A DNA stretch of 64,000 nt from Actinoplanes philippinensis (GCF_900113015.1 NZ_FONV01000023.1:1-64000); one strand, 5' to 3'; shown: positions 15,056 to 23,210, counted from the stretch's first letter. A program made the numbers and translations. Notes: generated from the letters alone by a model not told the origin.

Positions 15056-16771
15056 ATGGGTCACGGCCACGATCATCTTCACGACCACTCGCACGCCACA
15101 GCCGCCGGGGACGACCTCCCCGAGGCTCTCGATCTCTCGATCCCCACCGCCGAACTGTCGTCGTCCGACGCGTCCCGCCGCCGCTTCCTGCTCGGCGCGG
15201 GCCTGCTCGGCGCCGGAGCGGCCGCCTCCGTGCTCGCCCAGCCGGGCGCCGCCGAGGCCGCCGGGCTCCCGCACACCCACGACCCGGTGGGCGGCGGCAC
15301 CGCCAAGGGCGGCTTCCGCTGGCTCGCCGGCGACCACCACATCCACACCCAGTACAGCTCCGACGGCCAGTACCGGGTCCTCGACCAGGCGCTGAAGGGC
15401 CACGCCTACGGCCTCGACTGGCTGGTCATCACCGACCACGGCAGCGCCACCCACGCCAAGATCGGTGTGGACAAGGTCAACCCGGACATCGTCAAGACGC
15501 GCTCCGAGCTGCCCGGCCTGCTGACCTTCCAGGGTCTGGAGTGGAACATCCCGGCCGCCGAGCACGCCACCGTGTTCGTGCACCCGGGCCGCAACGAGGT
15601 CGACGTCCTCAAACGGTTCGAGAACGCGTACGACGGCTCGCTGCTGCCCGCCACCAACACCGCCGCCCAGAACGAGGCCATGGCCATCGCCGGCATCCAG
15701 TTCCTCGGCGAGCAGGTCCGCAAGCGCAAGATCGACGGCGCGCTGTTCTTCGCCAACCACCCGGCCCGGCGCGGCATCGACTCCCCGCACGAGATCCGCA
15801 ACTGGCGCGACGCCGACCCCACTGTCGCCGTCGGCTTCGAGGGCGCGCCCGGCCACCAGGCCGCCGGCATCCCCGCCCCGAACGGCCGCGGCGGCGCCCG
15901 CGGCTACTACGACAACAACCCGTCGGCGGCGTCGTTCCCCGGCTACCCGCTGGAGAGCTACCGCACGTGGGGCGGCTTCGACTGGATGACCGCCACCGTC
16001 GGCGGCCTCTGGGACAGCCTTCTCGCCGAGGGCAAGGCGTGGTGGATCACCGTCAACTCGGACAGCCACGTCAACTACCTCGACCAGACCGGCCGCGGCC
16101 CGGACAGCAACTTCGACGCCAACGGCAAGTACAACGACCCGGTCTACACCGGCACCGTCAACACGTCGGCCGGCGACTTCTGGCCCGGCTACTACGGCCG
16201 GACCAACGTGGGCGCGTCGTCGTTCTCGTACAAGGCGGTCATGGACGGGCTGCGCGCCGGCCGGATCTGGGTCGACCACGGCCGCCTGATCAAGAACCTG
16301 GACGCCCGGGTACGCGTCACCGGCGACCGCCGCGACCACACCGGAACCCCGCTCGGCGGCGTCCTCCAGGTCAAACGCGGCACCTCCACCGAACTGGTCC
16401 TCGACATCGACCTGCAGGACGTGCCGAACTGGGCCGGTTTCGTGGCCGCCCTCAAGCGCGTCGACGTGATCGTCGGCACGGTCACCGGCCCGGTCGCCGA
16501 CAAGGACACCTACACCACCCCGAACACCCGGGTGGTCAAGTCGTTCGAGGTGTCCCGGACCAGCGGGCGGGTGTCGTTCACCTACCAGCTCGGCCGCCTG
16601 GACAAGCCGTTCTACCTGCGGGTCCGCGGCACCGACGGGAACCGCACCCAGCCCGGCCTGCTCGGCTCCTCCGTCGACCCGTACGGCCCGCAGCTCGACG
16701 TCGTCGGCGCCGCCGACCCGTGGGGCGATCTGTGGTTCTACACCAACCCCATCTGGGTCCTGCCCCGATGA
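15056..16771 (+). CDS. Tat-exported PHP-domain phosphoesterase-like protein with His-rich N-terminus
   Basis: ATG at 15056 gives 571 residues. Residues 1-13 are rich in histidine (six His: 3, 5, 7, 9, 11, 13). A twin-arginine signal SRRRFLL follows at 40-46, with a hydrophobic core and a likely cleavage near AEAAG (67-70). The PHP metal-binding domain starts with GDHHIHTQYSSDG (His95, His97), then ITDHGSATH, LEWNIP, FANHPAR and NSDSHVNY, which supply further metal ligands. The C-terminal 150 residues look like beta-sandwich. Known PHP proteins hydrolyse phosphate esters with a multi-metal centre; the substrate here is unknown. The stop overlaps the next gene (ATGA), so the two are coupled. 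Confidence 0.85.
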   Translation: MGHGHDHLHDHSHATAAGDDLPEALDLSIPTAELSSSDASRRRFLLGAGLLGAGAAASVLAQPGAAEAAGLPHTHDPVGGGTAKGGFRWLAGDHHIHTQYSSDGQYRVLDQALKGHAYGLDWLVITDHGSATHAKIGVDKVNPDIVKTRSELPGLLTFQGLEWNIPAAEHATVFVHPGRNEVDVLKRFENAYDGSLLPATNTAAQNEAMAIAGIQFLGEQVRKRKIDGALFFANHPARRGIDSPHEIRNWRDADPTVAVGFEGAPGHQAAGIPAPNGRGGARGYYDNNPSAASFPGYPLESYRTWGGFDWMTATVGGLWDSLLAEGKAWWITVNSDSHVNYLDQTGRGPDSNFDANGKYNDPVYTGTVNTSAGDFWPGYYGRTNVGASSFSYKAVMDGLRAGRIWVDHGRLIKNLDARVRVTGDRRDHTGTPLGGVLQVKRGTSTELVLDIDLQDVPNWAGFVAALKRVDVIVGTVTGPVADKDTYTTPNTRVVKSFEVSRTSGRVSFTYQLGRLDKPFYLRVRGTDGNRTQPGLLGSSVDPYGPQLDVVGAADPWGDLWFYTNPIWVLPR

Positions 16772-17457
16772 CGCCACACCTGGCAACCGGAGCGCCGGCC
16801 GCTGACGCGGCCGGCGCCCCCGCCCCCTCCCACCCGGCCGCCTCTTCCGCCGGCGCCCCCGGCTCCCCCTACCCGACCTCGTCGCCCGCCGGCGCCTCCG
16901 GCTCCCCCTACTCAGCCGCTTCTTCCGACCGCGCCCCCGGCTCCTCCTACCCGGACGGCACCCGGCCGGCTTCGTCCGCCGGGGCCGCGCGGATCGTCGG
17001 CGTCAGCCGGGGGCACGCCACGCTGGCCGAGGCGGACCACTGGATCCAGGCGCTGACCCCGGCGCCGGTGCTGGCTTGCACCCACCTGATCAGCGAACCG
17101 TTCCCGCACGTCGCGATCAGCCTGCTCACCGCGCACACGTTCGAGACGGATCCGGAGCTCGCGACCGCCGTCGCCACGGCCGAAGCCGGGAAGTCCGGGC
17201 GGGCGGTCCGCTTCCCCGGCGTCGAACGTCTGACCGGCGCCCTCACCGTCAGCGAGATCCTGCAGCGCAGCTCGATAGCCCGGGTCGAAATCCTCGGCGG
17301 CGGCCAGGCCACCCCGGACACCGTCGTCGAGACCGGCGATTTCGTCCGCCCCCAGTTCCGCGACGGCGAACTGATCCTGATCACCACCCCGGCCGCCGGC
17401 GGAACCCTGGTTCCCTTCGAGACCCGCACCCCCACCCCGTGCTGCGCCGACCACTGA
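16768..17457 (+). CDS. Unknown protein with Ala/Pro/Ser-rich N-terminus, coupled to the PHP gene
   Basis: ATG at 16768 overlaps the PHP gene stop. The first 70 residues are low-complexity with repeated AGAPGSPY-like units (SAGAPGSPYPT, AGASGSPYSA, DRAPGSSYPD). From about residue 75 a compact domain of 150 residues follows (ARIVGVSRGHATLAEADHW ... VLACTHLISEPFPHVAISLL ... RVEILGGGQATPDTVVETGDFVRPQFRDGELILITTPAAGG). I do not recognise it. There is no signal peptide, so although coupled to an exported enzyme it seems cytoplasmic. The C-terminal CCADH could bind metal; this is a guess. Confidence 0.65.
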   Translation: MTPHLATGAPAADAAGAPAPSHPAASSAGAPGSPYPTSSPAGASGSPYSAASSDRAPGSSYPDGTRPASSAGAARIVGVSRGHATLAEADHWIQALTPAPVLACTHLISEPFPHVAISLLTAHTFETDPELATAVATAEAGKSGRAVRFPGVERLTGALTVSEILQRSSIARVEILGGGQATPDTVVETGDFVRPQFRDGELILITTPAAGGTLVPFETRTPTPCCADH

Positions 17458-17882
17458 CCCTCGCCGTAACCCCTCGCACCCGACATCCGTAGCTGCAAGC
17501 TCACAGACGCGCCAGTCCCGGCCAGACCCCAGCGCTGTGTCCGGGCCGCGGATACAGCGCCGGCCGCTGGCCGAACCCACACAGCCAGACCTCAGCGACG
17601 TCTCGCAGCCACCGATACAGGGCTGAGCGCCAGCCGGGCCCCAGCCAGAAACACAGCGCTGCTTCCCGGGCGCTCATACGACGCTGAGGGCCGGCCGGGG
17701 CTGGGGCGATGATCATCGTGGCGCTGGGGGAGGGCGACGACGCTGAGGCAGGGACAAGCACCGGGGGCGGGAGGATGCCTCTTGCGCTGGGTGGGGCCTG
17801 TCGGGCGTACCGTCGAAGCTCGCTCTTCGGGATGGGGTGTGTGCGGTGACCGGGCCGCATTGCCGGGCCATAAGGTTGTCGG
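17458..17882 (+). other. 425-base intergenic stretch with a degenerate repeat, no gene supported
   Basis: From 17516 to 17700 it holds the roughly 62-base repeat listed separately. From 17701 to the start of the MTHFR-like gene at 17883 I see only G/T-rich sequence with no ribosome-binding-site-led frame, no riboswitch motif and no clear promoter. The downstream gene probably starts its transcript here. Confidence 0.6.
17516..17700. repeat. Degenerate tandem repeat of 61-63 bp, three copies
   Basis: Units contain CAGCG(C/A)(T/C)GT..., a central (G/C)ATAC(A/G) and a closing GCC(A/G)G(C/A). The ATAC anchors lie at 17552, 17615 and 17676. The units contain CAGCGCTG-like near-palindromes. It sits between two plus-strand genes and, unlike the arrays after dusB and two other genes, does not begin at a stop codon. 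Confidence 0.55.
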
Positions 17883-18803
17883 ATGTCTCGTCACCCCCTG
17901 CCGCAGCTTCTGGCGGAGTCGCGGAGCGGTGTGCTGGTGTTCAGCATCACGCCGCCGCGGCGCAGCGCCCCCGAGGAGCGGATCAAGGAGATCGCCGAGG
18001 TCACTTTGGACCGGCTTGCCGCGCTCGACCTTGATGGCCTGATCTTGTACGACATCGACGACGAGTCGGACCGGAATCCGGATGATCGGCCGTTCCCGTA
18101 TCTGCCGACGCTCGACCCTGGTCGCTACTACGCCGAGCACCTGACCGGCTGGCGGCAGCCGGTGATCATCTACCGCTGTGTCGGCAAGTACTCCGAGGAC
18201 GAGCTACGCGACTGGATGTCCGGGGCCGACTCGCGGGTTCTGACCGTTTTCGTCGGTGCGTCGTCGGGTGGCAAGGAGGTCCGCACCGGGTTGCGCCGCG
18301 CCCAGGAGTTGCGCGCCGAGGTGCGGCCGGATCTCCCGCTCGGCGCCGTCGCGATCGGTGAGCGCCCGGACGAGCACCTGCGGATGCTGGCGAAGCAGGA
18401 GCGGGGCGCGTCGTTCTTCGTGAGCCAGGTCGTCTATCACGCCAACGAGACGAAGAACCTGCTCAGCGACTATTACTACGAGTGCCTGGCCCGCGGCGCC
18501 GACCCCCGGACGGTGATCTTCACCCTGTCGTTGTGCGGTTCGCTGAAGACGCTCGAGTTCGTCCGCTGGCTGGGTGTGGACGTTCCGCGCTGGCTGGAGA
18601 ACTCGATCAGGCACGCGGTCGACCCGCTCGCCGAGTCGTACCGGCAGTGTGTGGCGATCGCCCGCGACCTGATCGATTTCTGCGAGCACCTGGGCCTGCC
18701 CTACGGCTTCAACATCGAGAGCGTGTCGATCCGTAAGGCCGAGATCGAGGCCAGCATCGATCTCGCGGCCGAGGTGTCCGGGATGCTCCGCTACCGGCGC
18801 TGA
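17883..18803 (+). CDS. Methylenetetrahydrofolate-reductase-like oxidoreductase
   Basis: The 306-residue product has the MTHFR TIM-barrel layout: VLVFSITPPRRSAPEERIKEIAE at the start, LDGLILYDIDDE, VTVFVGASSG, a flavin/folate face near GAVAIGERPDEHLRMLAKQERGASFFVSQVVYHANETKNLL, and a closing GLPYGFNIESVSIRKAEIEASI. The canonical length is about 300. The opening PPR replaces the PPK of true MetF and the family also includes non-folate members, so the exact reaction is uncertain. It ends convergently with an aldo/keto reductase gene with a 13-base overlap. Confidence 0.75.
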   Translation: MSRHPLPQLLAESRSGVLVFSITPPRRSAPEERIKEIAEVTLDRLAALDLDGLILYDIDDESDRNPDDRPFPYLPTLDPGRYYAEHLTGWRQPVIIYRCVGKYSEDELRDWMSGADSRVLTVFVGASSGGKEVRTGLRRAQELRAEVRPDLPLGAVAIGERPDEHLRMLAKQERGASFFVSQVVYHANETKNLLSDYYYECLARGADPRTVIFTLSLCGSLKTLEFVRWLGVDVPRWLENSIRHAVDPLAESYRQCVAIARDLIDFCEHLGLPYGFNIESVSIRKAEIEASIDLAAEVSGMLRYRR

Positions 18804-19717
18804 TCGATTGCGGCCATCTCGTCAGCGGTCAGCCGTAGCGCGCCGGCGGCGATGTTCTCCTCCAGGTGAGCGACGTCGCCGGTGCCCGGGATCGCGAGCA
18901 CGTGCGCGCCCTGCTGCAAGGTCCAGGCCAGCCGCACCTGATGCCCGGTGACCCCGCGCGCGGCGGCGATTCGCCATTCCGGCCCGTTCTCGCCGTCGTA
19001 TTCCGTCGGCGTTTTCGAGGAGTCCGGGCCGTCTTCGCGCGCGGTGCCGGCGATCGCGAAGAACGGCACGAAGGCGATCCCCTCCTCACCGCATTTCCGC
19101 AGTAGGTCGAAATGCCGGCGAAGGTCCGTGGCGAACGCATTCTGCACACATACGACCGGCGCGATCCGCCGCGCCGCTTCGACGTGCTCCCAGCGCACAT
19201 TGGAAAGTCCGAGATGACGGATCAGCCCTTCGGCCCGCATGTCAGCGAGCGCCCCGAATCGTTCGGCGACCTCTTCCGGCCCGACCGGCCGCACGATCCG
19301 AAGATTGACCAGGTCGAGTGCCTCCACACCGAGCCGGCACAGATTGTCCTCCACCTGATGACGTAGCCGCCCCGCGGTGACCGCTTCCCCCCAGCTGCCA
19401 TCCGGCAGGCGATCCGGTCCGACTTTGGTCGCGATCAAAAGCCCTTCCGGGTACGGCCGGAGCCCGTCCCGAATCAGTTCGGCCGCATACCGGGTTTCCC
19501 CTGCCTCCCCATCCAGAATCCCACCCGGCGAAAAGTAGAAGGCCGCCGTGTCGATGTGATCGACCCCCAGCTCAACGGCCCGCCGCAGAACCGCAACGGC
19601 ACGTTCCCGATCGTTCCGAACGGTGAGCCGCATCGACCCGAACCCCATCCGGTTGACGACCCGATCCCCGAGCCGCCACCGCCCCGCCACTGACGCATCG
19701 ATTCGCTCCACTGCCAC
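18791..19717 (-). CDS. Aldo/keto reductase with catalytic His replaced
   Basis: The 308 residues form an AKR TIM barrel: MGFGSMRLT, Asp56 in DHIDTAAFYF, Tyr61, Lys98 in ATKVGPD, GVTGHQVRLAWTLQQGAHVLAIPGTGDVAHLEENI near the end for NADPH binding. The usual tetrad histidine (LLHRP) is replaced by Asn138 in DLVNLRI, a form I associate with a distinct actinobacterial subgroup. It may reduce less demanding carbonyls or have another role. GTG start at 19717. Confidence 0.85.
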   Translation of the reverse strand: MAVERIDASVAGRWRLGDRVVNRMGFGSMRLTVRNDRERAVAVLRRAVELGVDHIDTAAFYFSPGGILDGEAGETRYAAELIRDGLRPYPEGLLIATKVGPDRLPDGSWGEAVTAGRLRHQVEDNLCRLGVEALDLVNLRIVRPVGPEEVAERFGALADMRAEGLIRHLGLSNVRWEHVEAARRIAPVVCVQNAFATDLRRHFDLLRKCGEEGIAFVPFFAIAGTAREDGPDSSKTPTEYDGENGPEWRIAAARGVTGHQVRLAWTLQQGAHVLAIPGTGDVAHLEENIAAGALRLTADEMAAIDQRR

Positions 19718-19784
19718 CCGGCGAACCTACGCAGCCCTCCCGCCGGCCGCACTCCCCCGCCGACCCGATACCGACAAACGCCGA

Positions 19785-19979
19785 TCACTGATAGTTTTCA
19801 GGCATAGGGTGATCGCCTCGTCGCCGCGCCAACTCGTCGTCGTGCTCCCGCACTCGCCGGTGAAGAGTGGCCATCTCGGCCAAGGCCGCGGCCACCGTCT
19901 CCTGAACGCCGTTCGTGCCCAGAATCGCTGCGGCCTCGGCGAGAGCCTCCCTGTCGACCTCCACCAGTCGCTTGACCAT
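19785..19979 (-). CDS. VapB-like antitoxin, second copy, downstream of vapC
   Basis: This 64-residue protein starts with ATG directly after the vapC stop (TGA then ATG). LVEVDREALAEAAAILGTNGVQETVAAALAEM matches in pattern the antitoxin upstream of vapC (IVEIDEEAFADAAALLGTSGWSDTINAALWEI), as in VapB antitoxins with an N-terminal beta strand and helix pair for DNA binding. The rest is a charged helix and a short disordered end suited to wrapping a toxin. An antitoxin on each side of the toxin is unusual. G+C is lower than in the neighbours. Confidence 0.8.
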   Translation of the reverse strand: MVKRLVEVDREALAEAAAILGTNGVQETVAAALAEMATLHRRVREHDDELARRRGDHPMPENYQ

Positions 19980-20402
19980 TCAACTCACCGTCCCTGGCGT
20001 CGTGACCCACTCGACCGACTGACCGGTGACTCTGGCGAGATTCGCAAAGTCACGGTCGTAATGCAGAACCGTCATGTGGTGCTCTTCCGCTGTGGCTGCA
20101 ACGAGGAGATCGACGACCCCGGCGGAGCGCTGCATCCCCAGTTTCGTCATGTCGGCCTGAACGACCGCCGCTCGATCGATGGCACGGTCGGAGATCGGCA
20201 CCCAGACGTAGAAGGCCGCAAAAGTCTGCTCCAACCGGCGCCGATGCTCCATGGATTGCGCCGTGTAGAGGATCTCCAATTCGGTCAGAGGGCAGAGGGC
20301 CAACCGCCCCGCGGCCATCTGGGAAATCCACTCCTGTTTCAGGTGTGGCTGGGACGACAGACGTATGAAGGCGCTCGTGTCCACGAGATAGGTGGCGCTC
20401 AC
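19980..20402 (-). CDS. vapC: VapC-type PIN-domain toxin
   Basis: This 140-residue ribonuclease toxin carries the four-acid PIN active site: Asp8 in YLVDTSAFIRL, Glu41 (or 43) in LTELEILY, Asp98 in VVDLLVAATA and Asp116/118 in HYDRDF. Known VapC toxins cut specific tRNA or rRNA. GTG at 20402 overlaps the stop of the upstream antitoxin by four bases, so synthesis is coupled. It is followed at zero distance by a second VapB-like gene. Confidence 0.92.
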   Translation of the reverse strand: MSATYLVDTSAFIRLSSQPHLKQEWISQMAAGRLALCPLTELEILYTAQSMEHRRRLEQTFAAFYVWVPISDRAIDRAAVVQADMTKLGMQRSAGVVDLLVAATAEEHHMTVLHYDRDFANLARVTGQSVEWVTTPGTVS

Positions 20403-20623
20403 CGGCGATAGCTCCGCTTGTCCAGGAACTCGTCGAAGTCGCCCGCGGCTCCCATCTCACCCAGAAGCTCGAAAGCCGCCAGACGCCGCCGGATCTTGCC
20501 GATCTCCCACAACGCCGCATTTATCGTGTCGCTCCACCCGGACGTCCCGAGGAGCGCGGCCGCGTCGGCGAACGCCTCCTCGTCGATCTCCACGATGCTG
20601 CCCTCGCGCATCAGCACCCCCAT
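20399..20623 (-). CDS. vapB: VapB-type antitoxin
   Basis: The 74-residue product (ATG at 20623) has the VapB opening IVEIDEEAFADAAALLGTSG, a helix SDTINAALWEIGKIRRRL and an acidic to aromatic tail (FDEFLDKRSYRR) that could bind VapC. It is the first gene of the cassette. The inverted repeat at 20642-20659 just upstream could be its operator. VapB-VapC complexes usually repress their own promoter. Confidence 0.85.
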   Translation of the reverse strand: MGVLMREGSIVEIDEEAFADAAALLGTSGWSDTINAALWEIGKIRRRLAAFELLGEMGAAGDFDEFLDKRSYRR

Positions 20624-20641
20624 ACGGTCACCAGCCTCTCC

Positions 20642-20659
20642 AGACTATGCCCCTAGTCT
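20642..20659 (-). promoter_or_regulatory. Inverted repeat upstream of the vapB-vapC cassette
   Basis: AGACTA-TGCCCC-TAGTCT is a 6-6-6 palindrome located 19 bases before the vapB start, in the place where a conditional autoregulatory operator would be. A further partial copy (AGTCTAGTC) lies at about 20681-20689. Confidence 0.45.
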
Positions 20660-20737
20660 CACACCAGGTGCGCATGCGACAAGTCTAGTCATGAGCGTTG
20701 ATCGACTCAAGTGGGGTCGGGCTGGGAGGATGAGGTC

Positions 20738-21031
20738 ATGCTGGTTGCCTTCTCCGTCACGCCCATCGGGGCCGGTGAGTCCGTGGGGGACGCCGTCGCC
20801 GAGGCGGTCCGGGTCGTCCGGGCCTCCGGTCTGCCGAACCGGACCGATGCCATGTTCACCACGATCGAGGGCGAGTGGGACGAGGTGATGGCCGTGGTCA
20901 AGCAGGCCGTCGATGCCGTCGCGCGGGTCTCCCCTCGGGTCAGCCTGTCGTTGAAGGCAGATGTCCGGCCGGGTGTCACCGGCGCGCTGACCGCCAAGGT
21001 CGAGCACATCGAGCGGGTGCTGGCCGAGTGA
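20738..21031 (+). CDS. MTH1187/YkoF-type thiamine-binding protein
   Basis: ATG at 20738 follows GGGAGGATGAGG. The 97 residues match the small ferredoxin-like DUF77 family: [54 protein letters not shown], and [12 protein letters not shown]. Members bind thiamine or its parts in the cytoplasm as tetramers. It lies 6 kb from the riboswitch-controlled ykoEDC operon and may act in the same process. The stop overlaps the HAD gene (GTGA). Confidence 0.82.
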   Translation: MLVAFSVTPIGAGESVGDAVAEAVRVVRASGLPNRTDAMFTTIEGEWDEVMAVVKQAVDAVARVSPRVSLSLKADVRPGVTGALTAKVEHIERVLAE

Positions 21032-21702
21032 GGCGGCTGGTGATGTGGGACATCGACTACACCCTGCTGCGCGGCGGCGGGGTGACCACCAAGGCGTGGA
21101 AGGCGGCGTTCACCGAGGTGACCGGGGTGGAGTGGCGGGCCACGCCGAACTTCGGCGGGCGCACCGACACCGACATCTGCACCGAGGTGTTCGCCGTGCA
21201 CGGGGTGACCGACTGCACGCACGAGCGGTTCTTCGCCCGCTATGTGGAGGCGATCCACGAGATCAAGCACGAGTTCGCGGTGCACGGATATCTGATGCCG
21301 GGGGTCCGCGAGGTGCTGGCCCGTCTGGACGCCGACCCTCAGGTGGTGCAGACGCTGGTGACGGGCAACCATCCGGAGGTGGCGGCGATCAAGGTGGCGG
21401 CGTTCGGTCTGGAGGGCTCGTTCGACGCGGAGATCGGTGGTTACGGCACCGACGACAGCGTGCGGGCCACGCTGGTGCGCCGCTGCATGGAGCGGGCCCG
21501 CGCGAAGTACGGCGAGGACTTCCACCCGGTGGTGATCGGCGACACCGAGCACGACGTGACCGCCGCGCTGGCCAACGGCGCACAGGCGATCGCGGTGGCG
21601 ACGGGCGCGCCGACGGCTGCCGACCTGACCGCCGCGGGCGCCCACGTGGTGCTCCCGGACCTGAGCGACCTGGACGCCGCGATAACGGCCCTGACCACCT
21701 GA
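21028..21702 (+). CDS. HAD-superfamily phosphatase
   Basis: GTG at 21028 overlaps the previous stop. The 224 residues show HAD motif [10 protein letters not shown] (Asp nucleophile and Asp+2), a helical cap, motif II LVTGN (Thr), Lys in the [10 protein letters not shown] region, and motif [16 protein letters not shown]. These hydrolyse phosphate from small metabolites. Coupling to the thiamine-binding protein gene makes thiamine monophosphate or a related compound a possible substrate, but this is inference. Confidence 0.85.
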   Translation: MRRLVMWDIDYTLLRGGGVTTKAWKAAFTEVTGVEWRATPNFGGRTDTDICTEVFAVHGVTDCTHERFFARYVEAIHEIKHEFAVHGYLMPGVREVLARLDADPQVVQTLVTGNHPEVAAIKVAAFGLEGSFDAEIGGYGTDDSVRATLVRRCMERARAKYGEDFHPVVIGDTEHDVTAALANGAQAIAVATGAPTAADLTAAGAHVVLPDLSDLDAAITALTT

Positions 21703-21761
21703 GATCCCCGGCACAGCCGCCGGACCAGACCGGCGGCGGCGCCGCAGGCGGATCTCCGGCA

Positions 21762-21909
21762 GCGGGCGCCAAAGCCTGAACTCAGACGACGGGCTTCAAA
21801 GGCGGAGCCCAAGCGGCGGGCGCCAAAGCCTGAACTCAGACGGCGGGCGCCAAAGGCCGAGCCCAGGCGGAGGGCGCCAAAGGCGGAGCCGAGGCGGCAG
21901 GCGTCAAAG
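21762..21909. repeat. 27-bp tandem repeat array starting at a histidine-phosphatase stop codon
   Basis: On the minus strand the end of the phosphatase gene (GAGCTCCGCCTTTGA) is copied downstream. The plus-strand CAAAG (or its variant) anchors are at 21905, 21878, 21851, 21824, 21797 and 21770, with exact 27-base spacing, so six units. Two alternating variants occur (GGCTCCGCCTTTGG and GAGTTCAGGCTTTGG). The array fills the convergent gap after the HAD gene. Confidence 0.88.
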
Positions 21910-22431
21910 GCGGAGCTCCGGCGGCGACCCGGTCCACCGCAACGCCTCAGGCAGATGCGACAGGTCATTGAAGACGATCACCCGGGTACGCCCGCCCGGA
22001 AAGTAGCGGATCACCGTGAGCCCGGTGTTGGCCGGAATGACGTCCCGCCAGCGTGACTCGGGTGTCTCCAGCGCGTCCCGGACGAACCACGCGACCTGGA
22101 AGGCATGCGTGACGACCAGCTCGTGGGTCTCCGTGGGAGCCGGACCGGTGAAGCGGGCGATCATCGCGGCGGACGCGGCCGGCTCGTCGGCCGGGAAGCG
22201 GTCGTCGAGCTCGTCGGCGACCCGCACCGGCACGCCCGGCAGGTGGCCGGAGACGATCGCGGCGGTACGCACCGCGCGGGCCTGCGGGCTGTGGCTGATC
22301 GCCGTGAGAGGGACGCCGCTCAGCCGTTCACCGAGGAGCGCCGCCTGCTGCTCACCGGTGGCGCTGAGCCCGGTCTCGTCGTCGGTGGCCTCGGCGTGGC
22401 GGGCGATCCAGAGGTGACGGACGCCGCTCAC
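21904..22431 (-). CDS. Histidine phosphatase (phosphoglycerate-mutase-like) family protein
   Basis: GTG at 22431 overlaps the uppS stop (GTGA). The 175 residues open with [12 protein letters not shown], the RH catalytic motif, then [11 protein letters not shown], and a second catalytic histidine in [11 protein letters not shown]. It is shorter than classic phosphoglycerate mutase and resembles small-molecule or SixA-like phosphatases; the substrate is unknown. It is the last gene of the recO-uppS transcript and ends in a tandem repeat array. Confidence 0.85.
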   Translation of the reverse strand: MSGVRHLWIARHAEATDDETGLSATGEQQAALLGERLSGVPLTAISHSPQARAVRTAAIVSGHLPGVPVRVADELDDRFPADEPAASAAMIARFTGPAPTETHELVVTHAFQVAWFVRDALETPESRWRDVIPANTGLTVIRYFPGGRTRVIVFNDLSHLPEALRWTGSPPELRL

Positions 22432-23210
22432 GTGGGGCTGACCGGGTTGGGCAGGGCGCCGCCGAAGCGCCGGTCCCGCTGGGCGAAGAGCTCGCACGCA
22501 TACCACAGGTGGCGCCGGTCGAAGTCGGGCCAGAGAGTGTCCAGATAGACCATCTCGGCGTACGCCGACTGCCAGAGCAGGAAGTTCGACGTACGCTGCT
22601 CGCCGGACGGCCGCAGGAACATGTCCACCTCGGGGATCTCCGGGTGGTACAGGTATTTCGCGATGGTCTTCTCGGTGATCTTGTCGGCTTTGAGCTTGCC
22701 GGCCGCCACGTCCCGCGCGATGGCCGCGGCCGCGTCGGCGATCTCCGCCTGGCCGCCGTAGTTGACGCAGAACTGCAGGGTCAGCTTCGTGTTGTGGCGG
22801 CTCATCTCCTCGGCGGTCTGCAGCTCGGAGATGACGCTCTTCCACAGCCGGCCGGCCCGCCCGGACCAGACGACCCGCACACCGAGGTCGACGAGCTGGT
22901 CACGGCGGCGGCGGATGACGTCGCGGTTGAAGCCCATCAGGAAGCGCACCTCCTCGGGCGAGCGCTTCCAGTTCTCGGTGGAGAACGCGTACGCCGAGAG
23001 GTAGGGGATGCCGATCTCGATGGCGCCCTCGATGGTGTCGAAGAGCGAGTGCTCCCCCTGCTCGTGCCCCTTGGTCCGGGAGAGCCCGCGGTCCTTGGCC
23101 CAGCGGCCGTTGCCGTCCATGACGATCGCCACGTGTTTGGGCAGCGCCGCGGCGGGCAGCTGGGGTGGCCGGGCGCCGGAGATGTGCGGGGTGGGCGGAC
23201 GCGGGCTCAC
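22428..23210 (-). CDS. uppS: Isoprenyl (cis-polyprenyl) diphosphate synthase
   Basis: GTG at 23210 overlaps the recO stop. The 260-residue enzyme has the family motifs [13 protein letters not shown] (catalytic Asp32), [43 protein letters not shown]. It builds the long-chain polyprenyl diphosphate carrier lipid for the cell wall; the mycobacterial orthologue makes decaprenyl diphosphate. The chain length here is not readable. A longer frame upstream lies within recO and is not used. Confidence 0.94.
   Translation of the reverse strand: MSPRPPTPHISGARPPQLPAAALPKHVAIVMDGNGRWAKDRGLSRTKGHEQGEHSLFDTIEGAIEIGIPYLSAYAFSTENWKRSPEEVRFLMGFNRDVIRRRRDQLVDLGVRVVWSGRAGRLWKSVISELQTAEEMSRHNTKLTLQFCVNYGGQAEIADAAAAIARDVAAGKLKADKITEKTIAKYLYHPEIPEVDMFLRPSGEQRTSNFLLWQSAYAEMVYLDTLWPDFDRRHLWYACELFAQRDRRFGGALPNPVSPT

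Noticed and set aside
21441-21968. Minus-strand frame reading through the 27-bp array as SAFGARRLSSGFGARRL-like repeats
   Set aside because: It is open only because the unit is a multiple of three; no start signal, and it overlaps both flanking genes. The DNA repeat itself is reported instead.
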